Source: Symbiodinium natans
Lineage: Eukaryota; Sar; Dinophyceae; Suessiales; Symbiodiniaceae
Assembly: GCA_905221605.1 (NCBI GenBank)
Contig: CAJNDS010002679.1
Location: 796,001-860,000, forward strand
Reading direction: 5' to 3'
DNA length: 64,000 nt
Positions 37,601-45,300 of the stretch are shown one piece after another. The notes beneath the pieces were generated by a model. The model was not told the DNA's origin, made no database searches, and was given only the letters and a program-made list of their open reading frames with translations. The stretch's first letter is position 1, and the number at the start of each line of letters is the position of its first letter. The translations under genes were made by a program, and so were the position numbers.

Positions 37601-38693
37601 ACCCAAAGCCCTAAACACCCAAAACCCTAAACACCCAACACCCTAAACACCCAAAACCCTAAACACCCAAAACCCTAAACAAACCCTAAACCCTAAACCT
37701 TAAACCCTAAACCCGAAACCCTAAACCCTAGCCCTAAACCCTAAACCCTTTCGGGTTCAAGGCGAAGTTTGGAATCCCCATGCCGACCTGGGAGAAGAGA
37801 AGGCCCGACCTTGTGAGGGCTTTGGAGGGTGCTTGGGCATTTGTAGGGTTTAGGGTTTAGGGTTTAGGGTTTAAGGTTTAGGGCTTGTGGTTAGGTATGT
37901 TTAGGGCCTGTCGGGGTGTGGGATGCTTCAGGTTACCAGCGGAAGGTTCAGGGTCTCAAGACCACCTCAAGGTCAAGCCGGCCAATGTGCTGAGGCTTGA
38001 CACGTTCTCGAACACTTTTGGCGACAGCGCTCCCTAACCCATTCCTTTTAGGGCCAGGGTTTATAAGCTCAAATCAACCTACTTGCAAAAAAAAAGCCTT
38101 CCGTCACCATCGGTCGCCAGGCCAGTTCCCAAGGAGATGGGGTGTCAGAGTCCATACTGGGGAGGTTTTTAGAGGGAAGTCCTACCACGAATCGAGGGGG
38201 TTCGAGTATCCTCAGAGACCCAACCTACTTTCTGGTGCAGGTGGGATAAAAAAAGATGGCCTTAAACCCTGAACTGAGTGCCTCTGGTGCGCCCCTGCGC
38301 AGGTTACTTGCAGGATAGTACTTTGAGATTTTCAGGGGTCAGTTGTGGTCTTTGGCTCACTATATTTTCCTCCTTTCTTTTGCTCAAAAATGGCTCGTTA
38401 GGGTTTAGGGTTTAGGGTAGGGTTCAATAATAGTATGTGGTTGGGCATGCATTGAATGGGAGGTACCTGATTCCCGACTGTCGAGCCTTTCACCCCCCAC
38501 TTCCTCTGCAAACCCAACCTCTAGACCCAAATCAAAAGGGCTTCAGGTTGCAGGGTTTCGGGTTTAGAGTTTAGGGTTTAGGGTTTAGGGTTTAGAATCA
38601 TAGGGCTTTACGACCTACGCACTGCACTTCTCCAAACTGGTGCAGAACGACACCCACAGCCGCGAAAAGCCAACTTCGAGCCAGCAGGACTGA
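14168..38693 (+). CDS. Gene 2: voltage-sensor/cyclic-nucleotide-binding ion channel, at least 30 exons
   Basis: Exons: 14168-14206, 14652 to about 14730, 16735-16782 (tentative), 17139-17171, 17486 to about 17523, 18689 to about 18772, 19745-19792, 20951 to about 20977, 21476-21562, 22504-22576, 24387-24436, 25063-25100, 26065-26144, 27522-27607, 28196-28225, 28830-28865, 29387-29454, 29923-29965, 30375-30409, 30789-30826, 31387-31481, 31689-31757, 31974-31997, 32889-32946, 33707-33722, 34094-34136, 34926-34974, 35087-35142, 35406-35452, 35790-35838, about 36679-36764, 37762-37812, 38604-38693. Read in order they give S1-S3 candidates, an S4 with K/R at every third position, S5 (LLLMGHYLACIW), a pore region, S6, a C-linker (IPKELFGRIKRHYYY) and a cNBD (AGDVGTELYFVAVGE; GSFFGELGLLF). 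This is the KCNH/CNG/HCN-like architecture of a plasma-membrane cation channel. Ion selectivity and ligand are unknown. The N-terminus and the exons between 35838 and 38604 are least certain. Confidence 0.85.
14652..14730 (+). CDS. Gene 2 S1 candidate exon
   Basis: The frame RMRFMLLPGSTRLNAW followed by RASMVITAAW resembles the pre-S1 (P-x-S-x-x-R-x-x-W) and start of S1 of KCNH-like channels. An alternative frame of the same island is also open, so the frame is inferred from the downstream channel. Confidence 0.5.
15612..16005. repeat. Diverged tandem duplication of about 125 bp
   Basis: The words CAAGTTTTTT, AAGGGTTTGTGTTT, AAGAGCTTTCGCAGTAAGGC and TTGGGCTCCAGGAA occur in order at about 15628-15740. 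They recur with substitutions at about 15900-16003. Confidence 0.7.
16735..16782 (+). CDS. Gene 2 tentative S1/S2 exon
   Basis: After TTGAG the frame reads MAFSYSQLIYQFYWAW, hydrophobic and aromatic as in a membrane segment, and it ends at a G tract. The opposite strand of this island is also open (VELIDELAVAESHLKRCGED), so strand and membership are uncertain. Confidence 0.35.
17139..17171 (+). CDS. Gene 2 S2 exon, first half
   Basis: The 33-nt exon VSKLIDILFWL ends at a GA donor. Joined to 17486 it gives FWLDMIISFNVATISHG, matching the FW-x-x-D-M-x-x-SF pattern of S2 in cyclic-nucleotide-type channels. The intron between is CCCTAAA repeat. Confidence 0.7.
17379..17482. repeat. CCCTAAA array (about 15 perfect units)
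   Basis: A perfect heptamer array fills the intron between the two S2 exons of gene 2. Confidence 0.95.
17608..17960. repeat. AT/AC, GA and GTGTGC microsatellites
   Basis: TA/TACA runs occur at about 17610-17700 and a GA run at about 17710-17732. A (GTGTGC)n then (GTGC)n array spans about 17814-17960. Predicted ORFs of repeating CVCV/HTHT residues are artefacts. Confidence 0.9.
18504..18536. repeat. 33-bp poly-G tract
   Basis: An uninterrupted G homopolymer. Similar G or C tracts occur at about 16060, 24771-24799, 47017-47033, 58560 and 62025-62042. Confidence 0.9.
18689..18772 (+). CDS. Gene 2 S3 exon
   Basis: After TTAGCAG it reads AKSWLLPDFLINFPWDDVLQ. The W-L-x-x-D-F-x-x-x-x-P-W pattern is typical of S3. 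The donor could be GA after CAG (18748), GC at about 18758, or later. The following frame ends DFSTAGLQ. Confidence 0.7.
19619..19680. repeat. GGGGTTTT array
   Basis: About seven units of the 8-mer GGGGTTTT lie between TTTAGGG and TTTTAGGG words, a locally homogenised telomere variant in the gene 2 S3-S4 intron. Confidence 0.9.
19745..19792 (+). CDS. Gene 2 S4 exon, first half
   Basis: The 16 codons EHGKTRKIAKILKLPK end at a GC donor. Joined to 20951 the segment reads RKIAKILKLPKVFRVTRLLR, with a basic residue at every third position, the hallmark of a voltage sensor. Confidence 0.75.
20178..20672. repeat. Tandem duplication of a roughly 245-bp unique segment
   Basis: Copy 1 (20178-20431) and copy 2 (20432 to about 20672) share long blocks such as AACCCCGACTCTTCTCAA, GCACATCTATAGCCCTACAT and GTATGGATCCTCTTGTTCAT. 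Small indels and substitutions separate them. No coding frame is conserved. The repeat lies in the S4 intron of gene 2. Confidence 0.9.
20951..20977 (+). CDS. Gene 2 S4 exon, second half
   Basis: VFRVTRLLR completes S4. The donor is GC at 20978 (GCGGGG) or six bases later (GCCTCA); both keep phase 0 into the S5 exon. Confidence 0.7.
21079..21185. repeat. TTTAGGG array (about 15 units)
   Basis: A perfect array in the intron between S4 and S5. A CCCTAAA array of similar length follows at 21338-21470, so the two face each other around a short unique core. Confidence 0.95.
21476..21562 (+). CDS. Gene 2 S5 exon
   Basis: It reads VADEEAQFFGTAAN and then GGLLLMGHYLACIW, a classic S5 end (H-x-x-A-C-x-W), with a GT donor. 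It sits between two long arrays (CCCTAAA before, TTTAGGG after). Confidence 0.85.
22128..22223 (-). CDS. Coding-like island on the opposite strand, inside a gene 2 intron
   Basis: The - strand reads 32 codons beginning FVRAIKVSYFGLDVSK and then LQRAIACAREEQGN, with amphipathic protein-like composition. The + strand is open for a shorter, less natural frame. It lies within the intron 21563-22503. It may be an exon of a nested antisense gene, an exon relic, or chance. Confidence 0.35.
22504..22576 (+). CDS. Gene 2 S5-pore linker exon
   Basis: After CTGCAG it reads VGLLVDCTSELDAQQLCPDM and then LTAW, ending phase 1 at GC. With 24387 the codon completes to alanine and the frame continues LRRGWTRYSFEQVSAT. 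Confidence 0.65.
25063..25100 (+). CDS. Gene 2 pore-helix candidate exon
   Basis: It reads EPWAFQWHAYYTG and ends phase 2 at a GC donor, as required by the S6 exon at 26065. The joined region is YYTGLCEVV. If the exon extends it reads YYTGHLDG. Neither version has the T-x-G-Y-G potassium filter. Confidence 0.6.
26065..26144 (+). CDS. Gene 2 S6 exon
   Basis: It reads LCEVVAALSSLLGVILVGCL and then GRTSFQ, a hydrophobic S6-like helix, ending phase 1 at a GC donor. The join to 27522 gives FQGMLYSNLAHAMDRHH. Confidence 0.75.
27284..27478. repeat. CCCTAAA array with short GCCCTAAG/CTGAACC variants
   Basis: About 27 units, one of the longest arrays, in the intron before the post-S6 exon. Confidence 0.95.
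27522..27607 (+). CDS. Gene 2 post-S6 / C-linker start
   Basis: It reads MLYSNLAHAMDRHHSHTRLF and then HARVSNLQ, like the post-S6 helix of CNG/KCNH channels. It ends at a GC donor. A 10-codon exon (28196-28225, AAAHQHAIPK) follows. Confidence 0.8.
28830..28865 (+). CDS. Gene 2 C-linker exon ELFGRIKRHYYY
   Basis: This 36-nt exon has a GC donor. With its neighbours it reads AIPKELFGRIKRHYYYVWSC, the C-linker pattern P-x-E-L-x-x-R-I-x-x-Y-Y. Confidence 0.8.
29023..29127. mobile_element. Foldback element family A, copy 1
   Basis: Nearly the whole element is palindromic: TATACTAACAGTCCTTAAT on the left mirrors AAGGACTGTCAGTATAAGGG on the right. It is in an intron of gene 2. Confidence 0.8.
29236..29320. 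repeat. CCCCTAAA 8-mer array
   Basis: About ten units of the variant TTTAGGGG, bounded by ordinary CCCTAAA. Confidence 0.9.
29387..29454 (+). CDS. Gene 2 C-linker exon
   Basis: It reads VWSCGSDTSKAILTDATLSL and then DL, ending phase 2 at a GC donor. With 29923 it gives LSLDLRRELAYCFYGHILKQ, matching the sL+xELa segment ahead of the cNBD. Confidence 0.8.
30375..30409 (+). CDS. Gene 2 exon VPFLELTDKHF
   Basis: The 35-nt exon ends phase 2 at GCAGATC, and the next exon (30789-30826) begins GCAGATC after its AG. The join is FLQICHLVAHWAARG. The intron borders carry a direct repeat of seven bases. Confidence 0.75.
31387..31481 (+). CDS. Gene 2 exon EFVEIEIFAAQD
   Basis: It reads EFVEIEIFAAQDPRSRSFIA and then AKLEPLPSCRS. 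It follows a phase-1 GT-donor exon (30826) and ends phase 0 at GC. The second half leads straight into the cNBD core. Confidence 0.65.
31515..31614. mobile_element. Foldback element family A, copy 2
   Basis: TTGGGATGTTCCCCCTTAT at the left is mirrored by ATAAGGGGGAACATCCCAA at the right. AACAGTCCT faces AGGACTGCT inside. It is about 100 bp, non-coding, in the intron before the cNBD core exon. Confidence 0.85.
31689..31757 (+). CDS. Gene 2 cNBD core exon
   Basis: It reads DRIICAGDVGTELYFVAVGE and then ASY, an unmistakable cyclic-nucleotide-binding-fold signature (G-D-x-G-x-E-L-Y-F-V-x-x-G-E). The donor is GC. Confidence 0.9.
32205..32329. mobile_element. Palindromic element, distinct family
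   Basis: AGGAGGGGCC at the left is exactly complementary to GGCCCCTCCT at the right. Internal TAACTTGGGTTATAAGG and TAACTTAGGTTAACGGTTATAAG are repeated motifs. It has no ORF and lies in a gene 2 intron. Confidence 0.6.
32889..32946 (+). CDS. Gene 2 cNBD exon VLPSGLIDRKGTVIKTLHE
   Basis: It follows a 24-nt exon (31974-31997, VEVATRQQ, GT donor). It ends phase 1 at a GA donor and joins the 16-nt exon 33707-33722 to give LHEGSFFGEL. Confidence 0.8.
33517..33615. repeat. TTTAGGG array (about 14 units)
   Basis: A perfect array just upstream of the 16-nt cNBD microexon. Confidence 0.95.
33707..33722 (+). CDS. Gene 2 16-nt microexon of the phosphate-binding cassette
   Basis: Only 16 nt (completing Gly, then SFFG and two bases of Glu) lie between CCGCAG and GCTTCT. 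Joined to 34094-34136 it restores GSFFGELGLLFPDSKHKAVL, the FGE-L phosphate-binding cassette. Reading on without splicing gives an open but non-homologous tail. Confidence 0.75.
34281..34384. mobile_element. Foldback element family A, copy 3
   Basis: GTTGGGATGTTTCCCCTTAA opens and GGGGGGAACATCCCAAC closes it. The core is AACAGTCCTTAAT facing ATTAAGGACT. It is more diverged than copies 2 and 5. Confidence 0.8.
34926..34974 (+). CDS. Gene 2 cNBD C-terminal exon
   Basis: VDVFGSTAGWLLVVPR ends phase 1 at GC. The phase-consistent continuation is 35087-35142 (VIHAAPAVRRGGAELRES) and 35406-35452 (EKFCTEELLETFRQL), as in the C-helix of a cNBD. Confidence 0.65.
35790..35838 (+). CDS. Gene 2 exon FVALERLRKPLGGTIL
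   Basis: The phase fits the preceding exon (QLG joined to FVALERLRKPL). The donor is GC. It lies between CCCTAAA and TTTAGGG arrays. Confidence 0.6.
36679..36764 (+). CDS. Gene 2 tail exon (frame ambiguous)
   Basis: The island after GGAGCAG ends at canonical CAG|GTAACG. The preferred frame reads EVWLPYARTPMLPRPKASRA and then GSDSSDCSQ; another frame is also open. The Ser/Pro-rich composition suggests a disordered tail. Confidence 0.5.
36878..36972. mobile_element. Foldback element family A, copy 4
   Basis: TTGGGATGCTCGCCCTTATA opens and TATAAGAGGGGAACATCCAA closes it. The centre is diverged (CATTCTGGGCTG). Confidence 0.75.
37380..37700. repeat. Higher-order CCCTAAACACCCAAAA repeat
   Basis: A telomere unit alternates with ACACCC/CCAAAA to form a compound repeat of roughly 14-16 bp over about 320 bp. 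Confidence 0.85.
37762..37812 (+). CDS. Gene 2 tail exon AKFGIPMPTWEKRRPDL
   Basis: The 17 codons are phase 0 on both sides, with acceptor TTCAAG and donor GTGAGG. They join in phase to the final exon at 38604. Confidence 0.6.
38604..38693 (+). CDS. Gene 2 probable last exon
   Basis: After CATAG it reads GFTTYALHFSKLVQNDTHSR and then EKPTSSQQD-stop (TGA 38691-38693). A GA donor just before the stop is possible, so the end of the gene is provisional. Confidence 0.5.
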   Translation, partial: GFTTYALHFSKLVQNDTHSREKPTSSQQD

Positions 38694-39396
38694 GTTCAGT
38701 GCAGGGAGTTGGTCTTCCTAGCTTATAGGGTTGTGGTTGAGGGTTGAGGGTTGAGGGTTTAGGGTTTAGGGCTTAGGGTGTAGGGTTTAGGGTTTAGGGT
38801 TTGGGGAAAGGGTTTCATGAAAGGCAGGTACCTACGGAACCTTCGGGAAGCTTAGGAAGCCTTCGGGGCTGGGGAGCATGAGGGAGCCTTGGGTTACCCT
38901 AAACCCCAAACCCTAAACCCTAAACCTGAAACCCTTGAGAACCCTATAGCTTCCTTCCGTTTGGGTTTAAGGTTTTAAGGTCCTTTGTCCTTTGGGGGCC
39001 CCAAGACGACATCAAAGCCATAGGAAGATATGCCTTTTGCCTTACACCTTGAAACCACGCAAAGCCCCCAAAACCCACTAAGTTCAGGACCCTTTCACCT
39101 GAGGAGCTACGGACTGGTAGCAGAAAATCAGCTTTCTCATGGGTCTTTGGGTGCCGCAACTATGAGGGCTCGTAACGTAGCCCTACACCCCAAACCCGAA
39201 ACCCTACAGCCTACACCCCAAACCCAAGCCCATAGTCGGGGCGGAGATAGGAGACGAAAGGTGCGGAAAGTGCATGTCCGACGTTTAGCCTCAAGCCCCC
39301 GAGTCTGCACCTCCCCGTCGCCGGGGTGGCGCCACCCCAGAACGGGAGCCTAGGCCCTAAACCTGATACCCGAAACCCTACATGTCAGACTGGCAG

Positions 39397-42300
39397 GATG
39401 AGAAGTTTGAGGCACCACCCAACACTTTCCGGTCCCGGAAGAGCTCGGACTTGGGCGCGGCGCTCGGAATTTGGGGTTCGACCGGGTTTAGGGTTTAGGG
39501 TTTCGGGTTTCTGGTTTCGGGTTTAGGGCTGAACCGGATTGTTAGGGGGCCGAAGGTTTTTTGGGTTTAGAGTTCAGGGTTTAGGATTTGGGGCTTCGGA
39601 TGGCTTACGGTTGCCCAAGCCCTAGCTACGTGCCCTGCACTCCACGTTCTAGCAGAGACGGCCTAAATGTTCATCGACTATTTTCAGTTCGTGGTGCTTT
39701 ATTTGCTCCCTTGGCCACACACCCGAAACCCTGAACCCGGCGAGCCTTTCTCCCCAAAAACAGCCCCGACATCGGCGCTGCACCATTGTCTACACCCTCA
39801 AGGAAGGGGGAAGGACAATGCACACTCTGCCCAGGGATCAGGGTTTAGGGTTTAGGTTTAGGGTTTAGGGCTTAGGGTTTAGGGTTTAGGGTTTAGGGTT
39901 TAGAAAGATTTCCTCTACGGGAACCGGGGTTGCGAGGCACGGCTGCGGTGCCGCACCGGGCGGTTGGCGACGCTGCGAATCCAGGCCTGTGGGTGGCTTC
40001 GGGATGAGCCTGTAGGTTCGGGTTTAGGGTTTAGGGTTTAGGGTTTAGGGTTTAGGGTTTAGGGTTTAGGGTTTAGGGTTTAGGGTTTAGGGTTTAGGGT
40101 TTAGGGTTTAGGGTTTACTTTGTCAGGGTTGGGTACCATTTTACATGTTTAAGGGTACTTAAACCCTATAAAGAATAGAAACACTACATGTTTAGTATTT
40201 TCCCAGCCATGAACTAGCTTAGGGTTTAGGGTTTAGAGTTTGAACCCCAAACCTTAAACCCTAAACCCTAAGCCCTAAACCCTAAACCCTGAACCCTGAA
40301 CCCTGAACCCTGAACCCTAAACCCTAAACCCTAAACCCTAACCCTAACCCTAAACCCTACCATTGAAAGACATCATGTCGTGGAGTTAGATGCTGGAGCT
40401 TCGTTGTATCATAGATTCGGGCAGTCAGCTGTTGACCCACCCACCAGCCTAAGCCGAAGCCCTAACCCTAAACCCTAAACCCTAAACCCTAAACCCCTCA
40501 ATCCTAAACAGGAGGCCCAAGAGAAATCCCCACGTTTGCGGGCCTAGTGCCGATGGCTTTTGCTGCGTAGGTTCGTGCTAGGTGAGCCCTAAACCCTAAA
40601 CCCCTGAAGCAATTGAATCCCCTGAATCCCCTGAATCCTCTAAACGAACACGTGGGCTTGGGACTTACAGAATTTTAGGTGTTAGGTTTGAGTGATTCAG
40701 GGTTTAGGGTTTTAGGGTTCAGGGGTTTTAGGTGGCCCCCAGCGCACACAACCCCAAAACCCATTGAAATCCTAGGTTTAGGGTTTAGGGTTTAGGGTTT
40801 AGGGTTTAGGGTTTAGGGTTTAGGGTTTAGGGTTTAGGGTTTAGGGTTTAGGGTTTGGGGTGGGTAACCGTAAACCCTCTTAACCGCATAGCCCTAGGAG
40901 CCCTCAACCCCAAAGCGAATAGACTTGGTGGCCGATTGGGATGCCACAAGAGCATCCGTTTCGTACGAGCAAGCAAGCGGAATTTCGATGCTTTGACCCA
41001 CCTTCAAGAAATTCGCGAATTCAGCGTCACATTCGCGTGAAGCAGAGGTTCAAGAAGACAAAAAGGCGGCGGCGGTACAGATGGATGGGCCGATGTGCTT
41101 GCGGATGTGGCGTTTAGGGTTAGGGTTTTAGGGTTTAGGGTTTAGGGTTTAGGGTTTAGGGTTTAGGGTTTAATGACTTGGGGGGGCACATCAAGCTTTC
41201 TCCCGCTGCCGAATCAAGGCACCGGCTTTTTGGGTTTAGGGTTTAGGGTTTAGGTTTTAGGGTTTAGGGCTTGCCTAGGCCCAAGAGCAGGCCCAGGAAT
41301 CAATAGGTTTCGGTTTAGAAGGGGTCTATAAGGGAATAAGGGTCAATTCTCGTCCTAGCTCCCATCAAAAAGTACCCACCCCAAACAGGGTAACCTTGTT
41401 TTGATGTGGTTACTGGGCTACCAACTAGACTCCTTCAAAATCAGAAAAGACTCTCGCACAATACAGAAAGCAAAAGCCCTAAACCCTAAAAGCCCTAAAG
41501 CCCGAAAACCCTGAACCCTAAAACCCTAACGCCCGAAACCCTAACACCCTAAAACCCCAGAAGCCCGAAACCCTAAAGCCCCAAACCCTAAAACCCTGAA
41601 ACCCTAGAACCCAAGACCCTCAAAACTCAAAACCCCCCAAACCTAGCACCATAGACCCCCAAAGCCCCGAAAAAACAAAAACAAGCTCAAAACCCTAAGA
41701 ACCCTAAACCCCAAACCCGAAACCCTAAACTGCCCTAAATCCTTGTAAGGTGCCGAGCCGGGACCTGGCCAAGTCTTGGACAAAGGCCGGGGCTCAAACC
41801 TTGGGGTTTTGGGTTTAGGCTTTAGGCTTTAGGGTTTAGCGTTTAGGGCTTCTCTCACCTTTGGGTTGTTTTAAGGTTTCCTTAAGATGCTCTGGGGTTT
41901 TAGGGTTCCTTCTCAAGGGCCGTTAGGGCGGTTTGGAGCTTCAGGGCTTTAGGGCTTGTTTTGGGGCTTTAGGATTTCTTGGGGCTTTAGGGTGGTGAAA
42001 GGGTTTTAGGGCTTCTTGGGGCGTAGGGCTTTTGAGCTTCAGGGTCTTTAGAGACCTTCAACCGAGATTCTGAACCGATGAGCCCCACCGACACTGCACT
42101 GGAAGAAGTTGGCCTTTTGTGGGTTTAGGATTTGGAGCTTAGTTAGGGCTTCGGGCTTAGGGCTTAGACAGTTTAGGGTCCGCCCGTAAGGGTTTCCAAC
42201 CTTCCACAAAGCTACCCCGAAAGATTACCTACTTTACAATTCTTGGGTGGATTCTTTTGGGTGTAGGCGTAGGTTTGGTGGACTGAAACCCTGAACCCCA

Positions 42301-45300
42301 AACCCTAAACCCCAAACCCTAAACCCTAGACCTAAACCCCAAACCCTCAACCCCAAACCCTAAACCCTAAATCCCAAACCCTCCTCTGCAGGGGGAGGCG
42401 TGGGGAACCCTTCCGCAGCACAGGCACCATCCGGCGCATGCTCCAATGTCGCACGGAAGTCTTCAGGCGCCCAGCTCCCGCACCCTAAACCCTAAACCGT
42501 AAACCCTAAACCCTAAACCCTAAACCCTTGGATTTCTTGGGTTTCGTGGTTGCTTGGGGTTTGGGGTCTGGGCAGCCCTAGCCCCCAAACTCTACAGAGG
42601 GATGCTCTTCGGCCTCCATGGGGTTTAGGGTTTAGGGTTTAGGGTTTAGGGTTTAGGGTTTATGGGGTCATATCATCTTAGGGTGCTCTCGATGCTGTTA
42701 ACGTGGTCGTACACAGTTTGCACTATGCCAAAGAACACCCAGGTCCGAACCCCACAAAAATTTCCCTCTAGGTTTATAGGGGTTCAGCCGGTCTCCGTTC
42801 ACAACCTATCTCCCAGTAACGCAAGCAACGAAACACCCTCAACCTACCTTTTCAATCTTTGCGCCCGAAGCACAAGCCCAAGACAATCGAATGGTGAGCC
42901 TTATACAAGCAAAGCTTGACCACCCTAAACCCTAAACCCTAAACCCTAAACCCTAAACCCTAAACCCTAAACCCTAAACCCTAAACCCCCCTTCAGCCCC
43001 CTTAAGCCCCCTTCCTCTCGGCAGGAAGCCTGACTGCTTCCGGCGCCGCCGCGTGCACCTCAGGAAAAGGTTCAACGCGTTTGCGGGTGCGGGGGGTTTA
43101 AACCCTAAACCCTAAACCTTAAACCTTAAACCTTAAACCCTAAACCCTAAACCCTAAACCCTAAACCCTAAACCCTAAACCCGGGGTGGGCAGTGCGGAC
43201 GGAGGGTCTGCGGGTTTAGGGCTCAGGGCAGGGTTGCTGCTCGTGGGATGAGGGGTTTAGGGGGCCATGGACTGAGGCCACGCAAAAGGCTTGGGTTCAG
43301 GGTTTATGGTTTAGGGTTTATTTGGGGTTTTAGGGTTTTGGGTTCAGGGTTCAGTGTTCAGGGTTCAGGGTTTAGGGTTTAGGGTTACCTAGGTTTCTGG
43401 GTTCCTTTTGGCTTCAAGTTTTTTGTAGCTGTTCATGTTTGGTAGCAGTTCGGAGCTGCGTTGTTTTCTAGACGCCACGCGAGTCCCCCGCGGAGCATCC
43501 ATATACTTCTGCAGGCCCCATGTCAATGCCTGATGCTATCATTCATTCAACGAGTCTCTATCCCCTCATACTAAAGCCCTCCCTTCGGGACAAGAAAAGC
43601 AGCAAAACCAACAGCAGGGGAAATCTTCAAACTTAGGAGTCCATCTACGATCAGACAGTTCCGCCCAAATCCTCATGTGGAATTAGATCACCTCGTGCTT
43701 GAAACTGCGTAGAATGCTACATTGCCCGGACCCTTCCCTAAACCCTAAACCCTAAACCCTAAACCCAAAACCCTAAACCCTAAACCCTAAACCCTAAACC
43801 CTAAACCCTAAACCCTAAACCCTTCCCCTGGCCAAGATACACTGAACAGCTTGAACAGCGTGCGGCACTGTGAGCACACAGGCAAGGTCTACAGGGTCCC
43901 TAAACCCTAAACCCTAAAACCCTAAACCCTAAACCCTAAACCCTAAACCCTAACCCTAAACCCTAAACCCTAAACCCTAAACCCTAAACCCTAAACCCTA
44001 AACCAGGTTTTCGGCCCTGGAAGCCCAACCTCCCAACCACAAGTTCTAACACAGATGAGTCTTTATGTTTGGCTGCTAAAGGGAGGCGGGACGACTTTGT
44101 CTCCTGGAGCATCGGCTTCAACTTCGGCCCAATTCTTCTTGATCGCTCGTGCGCGCTCGGAACAATCACCTGCCCTGCTAAACAGTCCTTGCAGGAGAAA
44201 GGGGCGTAGGGTCTGCCCAAGGCTATTCCCATGGTCAGTACAATGATGCAGAAGCTATATTGAGAGAATTCCACCCCCTCAAACAAAAGCGAAAAGTGAA
44301 ACTGCAGTTGTGTGTCTCCCTATACACGTGGACCATTACCTACCCGAAAGGTCAATTCGAAGTTTCATGGGCCCAAGAACCCTTCAACACTGCCAGAGAA
44401 TCGGCCCAAAATCAGGCGTGTACCAGGATGGGATCTTGAACCCTAAACCGCTTAAGAAGGCCCTTTATAGGGTTGATTATGGGGATTACATGGCCTCATA
44501 GCCCATCCTGGTTAGGGTTTAGGGTTTAGGGTTTAGGGTTTAGGGTTTAGGGTTTAGGGTTTAGGGTTTAGGGTTTAGGGTTTAGGGTTTAGGGTTTAGG
44601 GTTTTAGGGGGCTTGTGTGGAGGTTGGAGGGTTTCGCTCCTTTCCAGGCGTGGGCAACTCCCGTGCTGCGGCGCCTATGGAGGAGAGGGTTTCGGGTTTA
44701 GGGTTTAGGGTTTAGGGTTTAGGGGTTTGTGAAGCGCAGCCGCCGACCTTCGGTCCCAAGAACCTTTCCTTGCGCCCGCCCGGAAGGAACACGTTAGAAT
44801 CGGGAAACGTAAAGGTCGACCGCCAGAGATGCTCTGTTCACCCTCAACCCTCTCAACTATATCCTAGAAGCTTAGAACATTAAACCCTAAACCCCTGTAG
44901 CTGCTGTAGCAGCCTGGAAGATACCTCCAGCGTGCCCGCGAGGACGCGATGTCTACTGCAACCAGTGGCCTTCTTAGCAGGGTCAGGGTTAGGGTTTAGG
45001 GTTTTAAGGGTTTTAGGGTTTTAGGGTTTCAGGGTTTTAGGGTTTTAGGGTGTTTAGGGGGGAAGCTCAACGAAACCCTACTCCCGCCTAAACACCCGTC
45101 ATGAACCTCTAAACCTTAGGGGGGGGGGCTTTAAGAGGCCGAACTGCTCAAGCCGACAAGGTAATCTGAAACCCTAAGCCCCACGAGACTTAAACTCCAC
45201 AACCCTTTGCTGCGCCTATGGGCTGTCCTTGCACTTATCAACCTGCCCAAGCCGATCGAATTTAGGGCAAGGAGGAAGCTTATGTTCCCGAAAGCGCCAC

